64,000 nucleotides of DNA from Vibrio sp. ED004 (lineage in GTDB: Bacteria; Pseudomonadota; Gammaproteobacteria; Enterobacterales; Vibrionaceae): the NCBI RefSeq assembly GCF_023206395.1, contig NZ_CP066150.1:992001-1056000 (forward strand), written 5' to 3'. The first letter of the stretch is position 1. Every line of letters begins with the position of its first letter. Below, piece by piece: positions 1 to 8,915 of this stretch. The notes under the pieces were generated by a model. That model saw only the letters and a list, made by a program, of their open reading frames with translations. It was not told the origin of the DNA and made no database searches. Position numbers and translations under genes: made by a program.

Positions 1-266
1 GGTTTTTTGACGTGATAGTACCTAACTGTAAAGCGGGCATAGTTGCTGGCATGTTGATGACACTTACGCTTTCTATTGGCGAGTTTAATCTAACTTGGAT
101 GCTACATACGCCATTAACCAAGACCTTACCCGTCGGTTTAGCGGACTCTTACGCATCCATGAGACTTGAAATCAGTTCAGCTTACACCTTGATCTTCTTA
201 TGTTTAATACTTCCACTTTTGGTTTTGGCTCAAGCCTTAAATAAAAAACCAGTGACCAATAATTAA
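1..266 (+). CDS. ABC transporter permease, C-terminal part (cut by window edge)
   Basis: The reading frame is open from the first bases of the window, so this is the tail of a longer gene; a GTG at 12 is probably internal. About 87 residues remain. They hold two hydrophobic segments separated by a loop, then a short polar tail, which matches the C-terminal end of a binding-protein-dependent inner-membrane permease. The ATPase gene begins 13 bases after the stop, so permease and ATPase belong to one operon. The substrate cannot be read from this fragment. The family is probably the PotB/AfuB/PhnU-like group, inferred from the ATPase type. Confidence 0.75.
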   Translation, partial: FFDVIVPNCKAGIVAGMLMTLTLSIGEFNLTWMLHTPLTKTLPVGLADSYASMRLEISSAYTLIFLCLILPLLVLAQALNKKPVTNN

Positions 267-278
267 GGCAGCACCAAC

Positions 279-1358
279 ATGTTAAAGCTAGAAAATGGCG
301 TTGAGATATCGCTAAACAATATTACAAAGACTTTCCCTGATGGCACTGTGGCTCTGAAGCCAACCAACCTGAAAATCGAGGCTGGAGAAATCTTAGTTCT
401 ATTAGGACCATCTGGATGTGGGAAGACGACAACGCTGAGAATGATTGCGGGTCTAGAGTTCGCAGATGAAAACGGTGGCAGCATAGTGTTTGGCGATCAC
501 GACGTAACAGGGTTACCTATTGAACAGCGTAAAGTGGGCATGGTTTTTCAATCTTATGCGTTATTTCCAAACATGAATGTAAGTGAAAACATCACTTATG
601 GTTTAAAAGTTCGTAGTGTCAGTGAGTCTGAACGAGCGCAAAAGCTCAAAGAGATGCTTGAGATGTTCGATTTGGAGAAATACGCCAACCGTAACATTCA
701 TCAACTTTCTGGCGGTCAGCGTCAACGTGTGGCGTTAGCAAGGGCAATTATAACGGAGCCGGATGTTCTACTGCTTGATGAACCCTTGTCTGCATTAGAT
801 GCGCTATTGAAACAGCGACTTCGTGGCGATATTCGAAGTCTACTTAAAAAACTTGGTATTACAGCGGTATACGTGACGCACGATCAAGAGGAAGCTATGG
901 CTATGGGCGATCGTATTGCCGTTCTTGATCATGGTGAAATTGCACAAATAGGGTCTGCGAAAGACATTTACCTAAAACCAGTAAACAACTTTGTTGCTGA
1001 TTTTATTGGTCAGATGAACCGACTCGAAGGGCTGGTTAACGATGGAAAGCTGCTCCTTGATACTGAAAAGTACATTACGTTGTCCAAAGAGGCACAATCG
1101 CAAGTGACTTCGGGCAAAGAAATCAGTGTGATGCTGAGACCAGAAGATATTTCATTACAAGATATCAGTGGTGATGATGTCCTAACCGCAACAGTCAATA
1201 GCACCGTATTTCTCGGCGATCGCACAAGAGTACTCCTGTCGGGCGTGCAGAAAAGCAAAACATTGATAGTTGACTGTTTTGAACGCGTGGAATATCACGT
1301 TGGCCAAGTTGTTGCTGTTACGTTTGCCCCTGAACGACTAATACCTTTAAAGAAGTAA
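279..1358 (+). CDS. ABC transporter ATP-binding protein (PotA/FbpC/PhnT type)
   Basis: This is the cytoplasmic ATPase that powers import through the permease encoded just upstream. Walker A GPSGCGKTT lies at residues 43-51, followed by a Q-loop in VFQSYALFP, the signature LSGGQRQR, Walker B VLLLDEP, a D-loop SALDA and the switch histidine in THDQEEA. Residues after about 245 form a TOBE-like regulatory domain (MLRPEDI), so the 359-residue length fits importers of polyamines, iron or phosphonates. The next gene is a metallophosphoesterase five bases downstream, which suggests the imported compound may be a phosphoester or phosphonate. That substrate is inference; the ATPase assignment is firm. 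Confidence 0.9.
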   Translation: MLKLENGVEISLNNITKTFPDGTVALKPTNLKIEAGEILVLLGPSGCGKTTTLRMIAGLEFADENGGSIVFGDHDVTGLPIEQRKVGMVFQSYALFPNMNVSENITYGLKVRSVSESERAQKLKEMLEMFDLEKYANRNIHQLSGGQRQRVALARAIITEPDVLLLDEPLSALDALLKQRLRGDIRSLLKKLGITAVYVTHDQEEAMAMGDRIAVLDHGEIAQIGSAKDIYLKPVNNFVADFIGQMNRLEGLVNDGKLLLDTEKYITLSKEAQSQVTSGKEISVMLRPEDISLQDISGDDVLTATVNSTVFLGDRTRVLLSGVQKSKTLIVDCFERVEYHVGQVVAVTFAPERLIPLKK

Positions 1359-1363
1359 GAATC

Positions 1364-2179
1364 ATGCTAATTGCACAACTGACAGACCTGCATATTAAGC
1401 AGGGGGGCAAGCACGCCTACAGAAAAGTGGATACGTTAAAATGTTTGCACGATGCCGTCGATCACATTAACCGTTTAAGTCCAAGGCCTGATTGCGTGGT
1501 GGTAACAGGTGATTTGGGTGACTTTGGAGTGTCGGAAGAGTACCTGTTGATTAACGAAGCTTTGTCTAAGTTCGAGATACCTCTGTATGTTATTCCGGGT
1601 AATCATGATGATAGGAATAACCTCCGTGATGGTTTGTCAGATCTCGTTTCGTTTGATCATCAGGAGTATTGTAACTTCGTTGCTGAAGAACATGGGGTCG
1701 TATTAGTTGGTTTGGATTCATCCGTCATTGGTAAGTCCTACGGCTATCTAAGCAATGAAACGCTAGACTGGCTAAGTTCAGTACTTATTGAGTATTCCGC
1801 TAAACCGAAAATGTTGTTTATACATCACCCTCCAATGAAGGTTGGGCTAAATCATATGGACGTTCAAAACCTTCAAAACAATGATGAATTTTATGATGTT
1901 CTTAAAGATCATGAGAACATCGTCGGCATATGCGCAGGGCATTTACATAGACCCATTACCGCTGTTTGGAATTCGATCCCAGTTTGGGTTGGCCCCTCAC
2001 ATAGTCACTCAGTGACCTTAGATTTAGACCCTAACGCGTGCTCGTCATTTTCATTAGAGCCTAAAGCGATACAATTACTCACAGTGGAGGGTAACTCAGT
2101 TGTCTCTCATATTAGCTATATTGAAGACAGTGATGGTCCTTATCCTTTCTTTGACGAATCTGGTGCGTTGATTGATTAA
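1364..2179 (+). CDS. Calcineurin-like metallophosphoesterase (class III cyclic nucleotide/glycerophosphodiester PDE type)
   Basis: The 271-residue cytoplasmic protein has the full dimetal phosphoesterase motif set in order: DLHIKQGG near the N-terminus, GDLGDFG near residue 50, GNHDDR near 78, HHPP around residue 155 and GHLHRP near 192. These match CpdA and GpdQ-type phosphodiesterases, which hydrolyse cAMP or glycerophosphodiesters. No signal peptide is visible. It is the last gene of the ABC operon, starting 5 bases after the ATPase stop and followed by a strong terminator. Context suggests it processes whatever the transporter brings in, as UgpQ does for the E. coli Ugp importer (an analogy, not homology). 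The substrate is unknown. Confidence 0.85.
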   Translation: MLIAQLTDLHIKQGGKHAYRKVDTLKCLHDAVDHINRLSPRPDCVVVTGDLGDFGVSEEYLLINEALSKFEIPLYVIPGNHDDRNNLRDGLSDLVSFDHQEYCNFVAEEHGVVLVGLDSSVIGKSYGYLSNETLDWLSSVLIEYSAKPKMLFIHHPPMKVGLNHMDVQNLQNNDEFYDVLKDHENIVGICAGHLHRPITAVWNSIPVWVGPSHSHSVTLDLDPNACSSFSLEPKAIQLLTVEGNSVVSHISYIEDSDGPYPFFDESGALID

Positions 2180-2214
2180 TTACTAGCTATTATTTTGAGG
2201 GGTCGAGTAATTTG

Positions 2215-2250
2215 ATATCGCCATTTTTTATAGAAAATGGCGATATTTTT
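2215..2250 (+). terminator. Rho-independent terminator of the ABC/phosphoesterase operon
   Basis: A perfect 13-bp inverted repeat (2215-2227 with 2234-2246) with a 6-nt loop is followed by a T run, 36 bases after the phosphoesterase stop. Confidence 0.85.
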
Positions 2251-2299
2251 GTATTAGATGAGTAGGAGATTACAGCACTTTTGAGTTAGCAAGATGTCA

Positions 2300-3280
2300 T
2301 TAAGAGCGCTTTGTCTTTTTCGACATGTAGTGAGTATCAAAAAACTCAGGCCAGTACATTTTCACGTAACCGCCCGCGACCCAAATCACCAATATCGTAG
2401 CGATGGTCAGCTCAAAGAAGCCAAACTTGTGTAGCCAATACCATTGCGGGAATTCGGCCCCGAAAAAGGTGGTTAAGCGATGCATCGCAATGGCGCTGAT
2501 CACCGATGGGAAGGTAACCGCAGCAATGGATGGTTGGAACTTCAAACGCATCAAGCGGATATAACATAAGTAAATCAGCAGTGTCATGGTGATGGCGATG
2601 CCCGCCAATGCGCCCGTAAGAATAGGGTCTGGATTATCAAAGTTGACCAAGTAAGCTGCTAGTGACAAGTTTACTGGTGCGGCCATGATTGCCAGTGTTG
2701 GTCTTGCTCTGCGTGGTAGGTTACCTTCAAACACTAAGCGGTACAGCACCACTGGCAGCATGAAGAAGTAGATGCCAATACATGTCGCGGCCAGCGTTTC
2801 TGAGAATACTGTGTGTCCGAACTGCGTGCCCGCTAACGAACTACTGATTAAGCCTACTGGGTACAGAAACCAACTCGGGACGATGTTCGACATTTTGAAA
2901 TTGATGATCTGGAAACCGAAGAACAATACCATCATTGTAAAGTGCAGCAATAACGCACAGAACCAAATTGGGTAGGCGATTATTGGCGATATTTCGGCTA
3001 AGTAGTCACATAGAATCAACAGTGCCATGCTCATTGGTGCCATTAAGCTTCCGCTAAGTGGATGACGGATGTCATTGATGAAGGTATTAAAACTGGTGAG
3101 ATAACGAAGTAAAACGGGCAGTAATAACAGCGCGCCGAATGCAGCAAGGTAAGGGCGTATGAGCTCTCCAACCCCTGGGAGGTACAATGCCCAAGCTTGT
3201 CCTAGTCCAATTACACCAAGTGCTAAAGACGCCTGAGAGGGCGGCACATTTTTTACTTGGGTTAATCTTCTCCAGTTCAA
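2300..3280 (-). CDS. TDT-family (TehA/SLAC1-like) membrane transporter
   Basis: The 326-residue protein is almost wholly hydrophobic, with about ten predicted membrane helices, and resembles the tellurite-resistance/dicarboxylate transporter (TDT) family, whose members are anion channels or dicarboxylate/malate transporters. The start is TTG at 3278-3280, chosen because a GGAG Shine-Dalgarno lies 7 bases upstream; the next plausible in-frame start is a GTG at codon 12. It stands alone on the minus strand between the ABC operon and clcA. The transported ion cannot be told from sequence; tellurite resistance should not be assumed. Confidence 0.7.
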   Translation of the reverse strand: MNWRRLTQVKNVPPSQASLALGVIGLGQAWALYLPGVGELIRPYLAAFGALLLLPVLLRYLTSFNTFINDIRHPLSGSLMAPMSMALLILCDYLAEISPIIAYPIWFCALLLHFTMMVLFFGFQIINFKMSNIVPSWFLYPVGLISSSLAGTQFGHTVFSETLAATCIGIYFFMLPVVLYRLVFEGNLPRRARPTLAIMAAPVNLSLAAYLVNFDNPDPILTGALAGIAITMTLLIYLCYIRLMRLKFQPSIAAVTFPSVISAIAMHRLTTFFGAEFPQWYWLHKFGFFELTIATILVIWVAGGYVKMYWPEFFDTHYMSKKTKRS

Positions 3281-3511
3281 CAGCTTGCTCCAACTTATTT
3301 ATAGAATGTGGGTTTGTTTTCAGAATGTCAGTGAGTAATAGATTTTTTGCTCTAGTTAGAGCGTGCAGTTGTGCCATCAATAGATGTTGAGGGCATTCAA
3401 CTAATTTTGAGTGGATGATACCAAGTTTAACGTTTGCTTTTTTGATTTTGATGCGGAATCGGGACATTAAGCACGTTGAATGTGTGCTTTTGTTTCATGA
3501 GTCTTTTGTAA

Positions 3512-4918
3512 TTAACGCACTTCCTCTTGCTGAGGCAGGTCTTGTTGTCTTAACTTCTCATTTTTCAGCGTACGGTTCAGTAGTTGGCTGTAAATCGGCT
3601 GACCACCTAACATCTGAGCAATGATTACCGCGCCTAGACAGGTGATGATCAACGGCAGGATAAGGTAATAGTTATTAGTCATTTCGATAACCAACAATAT
3701 GCCTGTAATTGGCGCACGCACGGTTGCAGCAAATAAAGCGCCCATACCTGCAATCGCAAACATGCCCGGTTCGATATTCAATTCAGGAAAGAATGTCGCG
3801 GCGATAAGCCCAAATGCGTAGCCAAAGAGTGTACCGAGTGCGAGCATCGGCGCAAAGATGCCGCCCGGAGCACCAGATCCAAAACAAAGTAGTGTGGTGA
3901 TAACACGGCCTAGGAAGATCAGTAGCAATATGTTGGTGCTGTAACTACCGTTAGTGATGTTTGGGATGATACCAATACCACCGCCAGTCAATTCAGGGAT
4001 ATAAAGCAGCAACAAGCCAAAACAGCCACCAAGCAGGGTTCCGGTTATCAAGTAGCGTTTGCGGTCATTCTTGTGTATTGCCACGAACATATCTTGCGAA
4101 AGCGTTATTAGCTTATTGAAAATTACGCCAAATAAGCCGAACAACACGCCCAGTAATAGGAATAACCAAAGTGCACTCAGTTCAGGTTGTTGGTACTGAG
4201 GCATAGTGATAACAGCAGATTGACCATTGATCGAACGAAACACAATGTTGGCTGAGATCGCAGAGATAATAACGGCTTTGATTGAAATGAGTGAGTAACG
4301 AAATTGTGGTCTCATCTCTTCAACAACGAACATAATCCCAGCTAGTGGTGCATTGAACGCCGCAGCCAAGCCACCAGCCGCACCTGAAGCAAGTAATGAA
4401 TGTCGAGTATCGTCATCTTTTACTCGGAATATGTCAGTGACCATACGACCGATGCTTCCGCCCATTTGCACGGTTGGCCCTTCACGACCTAATACCATGC
4501 CTGAACCTAACGCGCCCATACCACCAAAGAATTTTACTGGAAGTACTCGCCACCAACGAACAGGTCGCATACCGTCCATCGCGCCTTCTATTTCAGGGAT
4601 GCCAGAACCAGCAGCTTCTGGAGCAAAGCGGTGAACGAGGAAATAGCCAATGAAGGCAAATGCAGCACTGATAAGGAAAGCAGCAAGCCAAAGTGGTAAA
4701 TAGCTACCAATTTCATCTTTCAGCCAATCGGTACGAGTTTCTGTGATGAAATGAACGGCAACTTCGAAATAGGTGCCCACCACGCCAGCAAGGATACCGA
4801 CAATGCAAGAAAGGAAAAGAACGGAAGCGGGTGTTTTGTCTCTAGAGAGAAATTGGTTGATAGCATCCCTTGGTATTTTTGCTAAAAGGGATTGCTTAAT
4901 TCTCTCTCTATTGGTCAT
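3512..4918 (-). CDS. clcA: H+/Cl- exchange transporter ClcA
   Basis: This CLC antiporter exchanges two chloride ions for one proton across the inner membrane and supports acid resistance in enterics. The chloride-selectivity motifs are all present: GSGIPE at residues 104-109, GREGP at 144-148 with the gating glutamate E146, the internal proton glutamate in VEEMRPQF (E201), and GGIFAP around 353. Length is 468 residues against about 473 for E. coli ClcA, so it is complete. The start at 4918 has AGGAA upstream at a rather long spacing. It appears monocistronic. Confidence 0.93.
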   Translation of the reverse strand: MTNRERIKQSLLAKIPRDAINQFLSRDKTPASVLFLSCIVGILAGVVGTYFEVAVHFITETRTDWLKDEIGSYLPLWLAAFLISAAFAFIGYFLVHRFAPEAAGSGIPEIEGAMDGMRPVRWWRVLPVKFFGGMGALGSGMVLGREGPTVQMGGSIGRMVTDIFRVKDDDTRHSLLASGAAGGLAAAFNAPLAGIMFVVEEMRPQFRYSLISIKAVIISAISANIVFRSINGQSAVITMPQYQQPELSALWLFLLLGVLFGLFGVIFNKLITLSQDMFVAIHKNDRKRYLITGTLLGGCFGLLLLYIPELTGGGIGIIPNITNGSYSTNILLLIFLGRVITTLLCFGSGAPGGIFAPMLALGTLFGYAFGLIAATFFPELNIEPGMFAIAGMGALFAATVRAPITGILLVIEMTNNYYLILPLIITCLGAVIIAQMLGGQPIYSQLLNRTLKNEKLRQQDLPQQEEVR

Positions 4919-5289
4919 TTAAGTTTGGTTCCTGAGTTTATGCGGGGAGGGTCTTAGTAAATTATACGCCTCCTCTGCATATCCTATAGCAGCAAAGATG
5001 CAAAGTTGAATTTCATTTATGAAAGAAGTGTATTACATAAATGGAATGTATGGACAATATAGTGGAATCGCCGTCACAGTTTTGATCGATTCTCTGGCAG
5101 CAACTTGTATTACGCCGAAAATGAACCATAGTTAAATCGTAAAGCAACATAACGAACCGCAAGGAGAAGTGAGGTTTTACACACAATTTGGATGGATTCA
5201 GAAACAAAGTTTTTAGTTCCTCGTTAAATGTTCAGGTCGATATTTAAGGCTTCCTGATTCGCGAACTCACGATTGAGTAACGAGGGTGA

Positions 5290-5312
5290 GGCGTACTGAC
5301 AAGTACGCCTTT
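5290..5312 (+). terminator. Isolated terminator-like hairpin
   Basis: A perfect 8-bp stem (ggcgtact / agtacgcc) with a 4-nt loop is followed by only three T residues. No gene ends just before it on either strand, so it may be a remnant terminator or the end of an unseen small RNA. Confidence 0.4.
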
Positions 5313-5495
5313 AGTCCGTCTGGAGCATCCAAAATTCTGCTTTTCACTTCTATTCTCTATTTATCTGCTCAACTCTTCATACTTCGCTAAGCGCTATATC
5401 TGTGTAAATCAGCCTATCTCTCGATTTAGTTAACCCATTCTTCTGCTCGCCAATCTGAGTATAAACAAGCGATTGGGGTCAACTTTTTGGTAATT

Positions 5496-5507
5496 GAGTA
5501 TATACTC
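5496..5507. promoter_or_regulatory. Palindrome in the yeiR leader (possible operator)
   Basis: gagtatatactc is a perfect 12-bp palindrome 20 bases before the yeiR start. It does not match the Zur box as I know it, so the protein that might bind is not identified. It could also be chance in AT-rich DNA. Confidence 0.3.
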
Positions 5508-5527
5508 CCTAAAAAAGGAGAACTGAT

Positions 5528-6511
5528 ATGACCAAAAAAGTTCCTACAAACATAATTACGGGTTTCTTAGGTGTTGGTAAGACGACAGCTATTTTGAACC
5601 TGCTAAAAAACAAACCTGAGAATGAAAACTGGGCTGTTCTGGTTAATGAGTTCGGGGAAATCGGCATCGATGGCGCATTGATGACAGACCAAGGTGCTTT
5701 GATTAAAGAAGTTCCGGGCGGTTGCATGTGTTGTACAGCGGGCGTGCCTATGTCTGTAGGTATTAATGCTTTACTTCGCCAAAAGCCAGGCCGCTTGTTG
5801 ATTGAGCCAACAGGCCTTGGTCACCCTAAACAAGTAATCGCGACACTAACTTCTGACCAGTACACGCCGTATGTTGATCTAAAAGCGACATTAGGTTTGG
5901 TTGACCCACGCAATCTATCCAATGAAAAATACACGTCTAATCAGAACTTTAATGATCAATTAGACAGCGCAGACGTGATTCTAGGCACCAAGGTCGATCT
6001 TGTGCATTCTGAAGACATCGATGTGTTTAACGATTGGGTGACGGATCAAACGCCAGCAAAAGTCTTCCATAAGCTAATTCACGATGGTGAAGTGCCATTA
6101 GAAGTGTTGGACATTGAAAGAGTACATGGCAGTGCTTCAACTCATATTGAATCGCACCATCATGATCACGCAGAACAAGAACCTCAATTCGAACTTCCTC
6201 CGGGCGAAGCTTTTATCCGTAAAGAGAACAAAGGGCAGGGCTACTACAGTTGTGGTTGGCTGTTTGGCGCAGAGCATAAGTTTGATTTCGATGCGCTGTT
6301 TTCAATGCTGTCAGATCTTACGGCTGAGCGTGTAAAAGCGGTGGTTAATACTGACCAAGGCTGCTACGCGTTTAACGTGGCGAATCAAGTCGTGTCAGTG
6401 AATGAAATTTCCCTCGATGGCTTTGAGTCCCGACTGGAAGTGATCGACTCGCAGCTGATGCCGTGGGGCGATCTCGAACAGATTCTGCTCAAGCTGTGTG
6501 GCATCAAATAG
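5528..6511 (+). CDS. yeiR: COG0523 zinc-binding GTPase YeiR (CobW/P47K family)
   Basis: This is a putative metallochaperone GTPase. It aligns by eye with E. coli YeiR over its whole length (327 against 328 residues). The P-loop GFLGVGKTT lies near residues 10-18, the conserved metal-binding GGCMCC near 66-71, and LIEPTGLGHPKQ follows. The linker carries a histidine cluster (ESHHHDHAEQE, around residue 205-215), typical of COG0523 zinc proteins, and a CobW C-terminal domain ends the protein. The start has AAGGAG 7 bases upstream. No zinc transporter or other zinc gene is adjacent. Confidence 0.88.
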   Translation: MTKKVPTNIITGFLGVGKTTAILNLLKNKPENENWAVLVNEFGEIGIDGALMTDQGALIKEVPGGCMCCTAGVPMSVGINALLRQKPGRLLIEPTGLGHPKQVIATLTSDQYTPYVDLKATLGLVDPRNLSNEKYTSNQNFNDQLDSADVILGTKVDLVHSEDIDVFNDWVTDQTPAKVFHKLIHDGEVPLEVLDIERVHGSASTHIESHHHDHAEQEPQFELPPGEAFIRKENKGQGYYSCGWLFGAEHKFDFDALFSMLSDLTAERVKAVVNTDQGCYAFNVANQVVSVNEISLDGFESRLEVIDSQLMPWGDLEQILLKLCGIK

Positions 6512-6692
6512 GGTTTAATCTCTGTTTGAACTGAATAATTGGGTGTTTGCTTCGTCGATGGCGTGGTAAACACCGGATTAAATGAGAAAGTTTGCGTTAT
6601 ATCACGATAAATGTGAGATAAATCACTCTAATTACTTTATAGTGCTCGGCTGAAATAAGAATGTAGGCTGTCTGCTTAAGGAACCCGTAACA

Positions 6693-7979
6693 ATGTCATT
6701 TTCCTCTCAAGGTTTTGCTCCTGAATTAGTCAAAGCGTTGACTGAGTGTGGTTATGAAAAACTCACTCCAATTCAACAAAAAGCGATTCCAATGGCTCGT
6801 AAAGGCCATGATATTTTTGCTACTGCTCAAACCGGTACGGGTAAAACAGCGGCATTCTCATTGCCTGTTATTCAACACCTACTGAACAGTGGTAAAAAAG
6901 CATCTCGAGGAACGGCTCGCGGCCTTATTCTTGCTCCAACTCGTGAGCTTGCTGCGCAGATCGCTCAGAACATCAAAGACTACGTTAAATACACTGAACT
7001 AAGCGTTTCAGCAGTTTACGGTGGTAACAAGATGTCTTCACAGGTTCGTCAATTAGAGCTGGGTGTGGATATTCTGGTTGCGACTCCGGGCCGTTTAGAA
7101 GAGCACTTAGAAGCGGGTAACGTGTCTATTGCTAACCTAGAATTCCTAGTATTTGATGAAGCTGACCGTATTCTAGATATGGGTTTCATCAATGCTGTTC
7201 GTAAGATCATGCTGGATGTAGAAACCTCTCCACAGATCATGATGTTCTCTGCGACAACATCGACTCAGTTGAACCAACTGTCCGTTGATATTCTACGTAA
7301 GCCAAAACGTATCAGTGTTGAGCGCGAAAACTCAACGGCTGCTACTGTCGGCCACGTGGTTTACCCAGTCGATCAAGAACGTAAAACAGAACTGCTTTCT
7401 GAACTGATTGGTCGTAAAAACTGGCGCCAAGTGCTTGTTTTTGTGAACTACAAAGAAACAGCGAACGATGTGGTTAAAGAGCTTAAGTTAGATGGCATTA
7501 AAGCAGTACTGTGTCACGGTGATAAAGCGCAAAGTGCTCGTCGTCGTGCTCTAGATGATTTTAAAGAGGGTAAAGCTCGTGTAATGGTAGCAACAGACGT
7601 TGCGGCTCGTGGTCTTGATATCGAAGACTTACCACACGTAATCAACTACGACATGCCTTTCCTAGCAGAAGACTATGTTCACCGTATTGGCCGAACAGGT
7701 CGTGCTGGTAAGCAAGGTCACGCTGTCTCTTTCGTTAACCGCGAAGAAGAGCTGACTGTGGTTCAAGTTGAAAAACTGATTCAACAGCGCATTCGTCGTG
7801 TTGAGCAGCCGGGTTATGAACCGAAGAAGCGTGACGCTTACATTGAAAAGCTGAACACTAAGTCGGCTTACAAAAACCGCCAAGGTCGTAAGAACAACGC
7901 GAACGAAGAGCCTCAAGATCAAGCAAGCGCAGAACGACGTTTGACTATGATGAAGCGAATTAAAAACCGTCGTAAGTAA
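6693..7979 (+). CDS. rhlE: DEAD-box ATP-dependent RNA helicase, RhlE type
   Basis: The protein unwinds RNA duplexes with ATP, probably in ribosome assembly and RNA decay. All helicase motifs are present in order: Q motif (GFAPELVKAL...TPIQ), Walker A AQTGTGKT, PTRELA, TPGR, DEAD (VFDEADRILDMGF), SAT, then ARGLDIEDLPHVINYD and HRIGRTGRAG. A basic, disordered tail follows from about residue 375 (KKRDAYIEKLN to KNRRK), as in RhlE proteins. At 428 residues it is one of several RhlE-like paralogues usual in vibrios; the exact paralogue is not certain. A strong terminator follows. Confidence 0.88.
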   Translation: MSFSSQGFAPELVKALTECGYEKLTPIQQKAIPMARKGHDIFATAQTGTGKTAAFSLPVIQHLLNSGKKASRGTARGLILAPTRELAAQIAQNIKDYVKYTELSVSAVYGGNKMSSQVRQLELGVDILVATPGRLEEHLEAGNVSIANLEFLVFDEADRILDMGFINAVRKIMLDVETSPQIMMFSATTSTQLNQLSVDILRKPKRISVERENSTAATVGHVVYPVDQERKTELLSELIGRKNWRQVLVFVNYKETANDVVKELKLDGIKAVLCHGDKAQSARRRALDDFKEGKARVMVATDVAARGLDIEDLPHVINYDMPFLAEDYVHRIGRTGRAGKQGHAVSFVNREEELTVVQVEKLIQQRIRRVEQPGYEPKKRDAYIEKLNTKSAYKNRQGRKNNANEEPQDQASAERRLTMMKRIKNRRK

Positions 7980-7996
7980 AATTACGGTTGGTAATG

Positions 7997-8027
7997 AAAA
8001 AGAGCCACTGTATTGTGGCTCTTTTTC
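7997..8027 (+). terminator. Rho-independent terminator of rhlE
   Basis: A 12-bp stem (7997-8008 with 8015-8026, core agagccac / gtggctct) with a 6-nt loop and T run lies 18 bases after the helicase stop. Confidence 0.88.
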
Positions 8028-8115
8028 GTTGTGTCGCAAAATACAAGGTCGCTCCTTACAAAGACAACTCAACAAGCTGAACACTCAAATAAAAATAAGT
8101 CGATAAGGTAATAAT

Positions 8116-8736
8116 ATGGATAGCGCGCTACTTTGGGCTTTTATTCCCACGTTTTTCTTTGTATCAATCACGCCCGGCATGTGTATGACCTTGGCGTTAA
8201 CATTGGGCATGAGCATCGGTTACAAGCGAACATTATGGATGATGGTCGGTGAACTGGCTGGCGTCGCGGTGGTTTCAGTTGCCGCAGTATTAGGTATTGC
8301 GTCTATTATGTTGAATTACCCTTGGCTATTTACAGGCTTCAAGTTTGTGGGTGCAGGGTACTTGTTTTATTTAGGCGTTCAGATGTGGCGTTCAAGAGGC
8401 AAGTTGGCGATCAGCACTGATAATCAAGAGACGCAAACAAACAATGATTGGGACTTGGTAGTTCAAGGCTTTGTTACTGCGATTGCTAACCCAAAAGGTT
8501 GGGCGTTTATGATTTCTCTTCTTCCTCCTTTTATTAACAGCAGTAAAGACTTAGCCCCACAGTTGTTGATTCTCGTGTCGATTATTCTTGTCTCTGAATT
8601 TGTTTGTATGACTCTTTACGCGACAGGCGGTAAGAGCCTTAAACACATGCTTGGTAAGGCTGACAACGTGAAGTTGATGAATCGTATTGCGGGCACGCTG
8701 ATGATGGGCGTGGGTGTGTGGTTGTTCGTGAGTTAA
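8116..8736 (+). CDS. LysE/RhtB-family amino acid exporter
   Basis: The 206-residue inner-membrane protein has about six hydrophobic segments and the family features: SITPGMCMTLALTLGMSIG near residues 17-35, a central FKFVGAGYLFYLGVQMWRS and the NPKGWAFM motif near 130. Members export amino acids or homoserine lactones, mainly when internal levels are high. The start has AAGGT upstream. Its immediate neighbours give no hint of substrate. It ends at a terminator shared with phoX. Confidence 0.85.
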   Translation: MDSALLWAFIPTFFFVSITPGMCMTLALTLGMSIGYKRTLWMMVGELAGVAVVSVAAVLGIASIMLNYPWLFTGFKFVGAGYLFYLGVQMWRSRGKLAISTDNQETQTNNDWDLVVQGFVTAIANPKGWAFMISLLPPFINSSKDLAPQLLILVSIILVSEFVCMTLYATGGKSLKHMLGKADNVKLMNRIAGTLMMGVGVWLFVS

Positions 8737-8808
8737 TACTAGTTAGCTGCTAACGAGTAGATTACGAAGCCGCAAGCTATTCGTTGAATCAAAGAGTTTA
8801 CCGAATAT

Positions 8809-8848
8809 AAAAAGAGCGATAGGGCAATTAGCCTTATCGCTCTTTTTG
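8809..8848. terminator. Bidirectional terminator between the RhtB-family gene and phoX
   Basis: A 17-bp stem with one G-T pair (8809-8825 with 8831-8847) has a 5-nt loop, with T-rich tails on both strands. It sits between the convergent ends of the exporter and phoX. Confidence 0.85.
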
Positions 8849-8915
8849 ATTTTACTTTGCTAGCGAACAGAAACTAGATAGCAGCAAGATTGCTGACCTT
8901 AGCTAGATTTGCTTA

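Larger units (their letters stand above)
4919..5527. other. Intergenic region between clcA and yeiR (609 bp)
   Basis: No convincing gene was found. A short minus-strand frame at 5013-5207 has no ribosome binding site and no recognisable protein features. The stretch holds the clcA promoter side, the hairpin at 5290-5309 and, near its right end, the yeiR leader with a palindrome at 5496-5507. Confidence 0.6.

Noticed and set aside
3087..3467. 126-residue minus-strand frame overlapping the TDT transporter
   Set aside because: It overlaps the transporter in another frame, has a non-protein-like composition and no homology I recognise.
5013..5207. Small minus-strand gene upstream of yeiR
   Set aside because: No ribosome binding site, odd composition and no protein features; treated as a chance frame.
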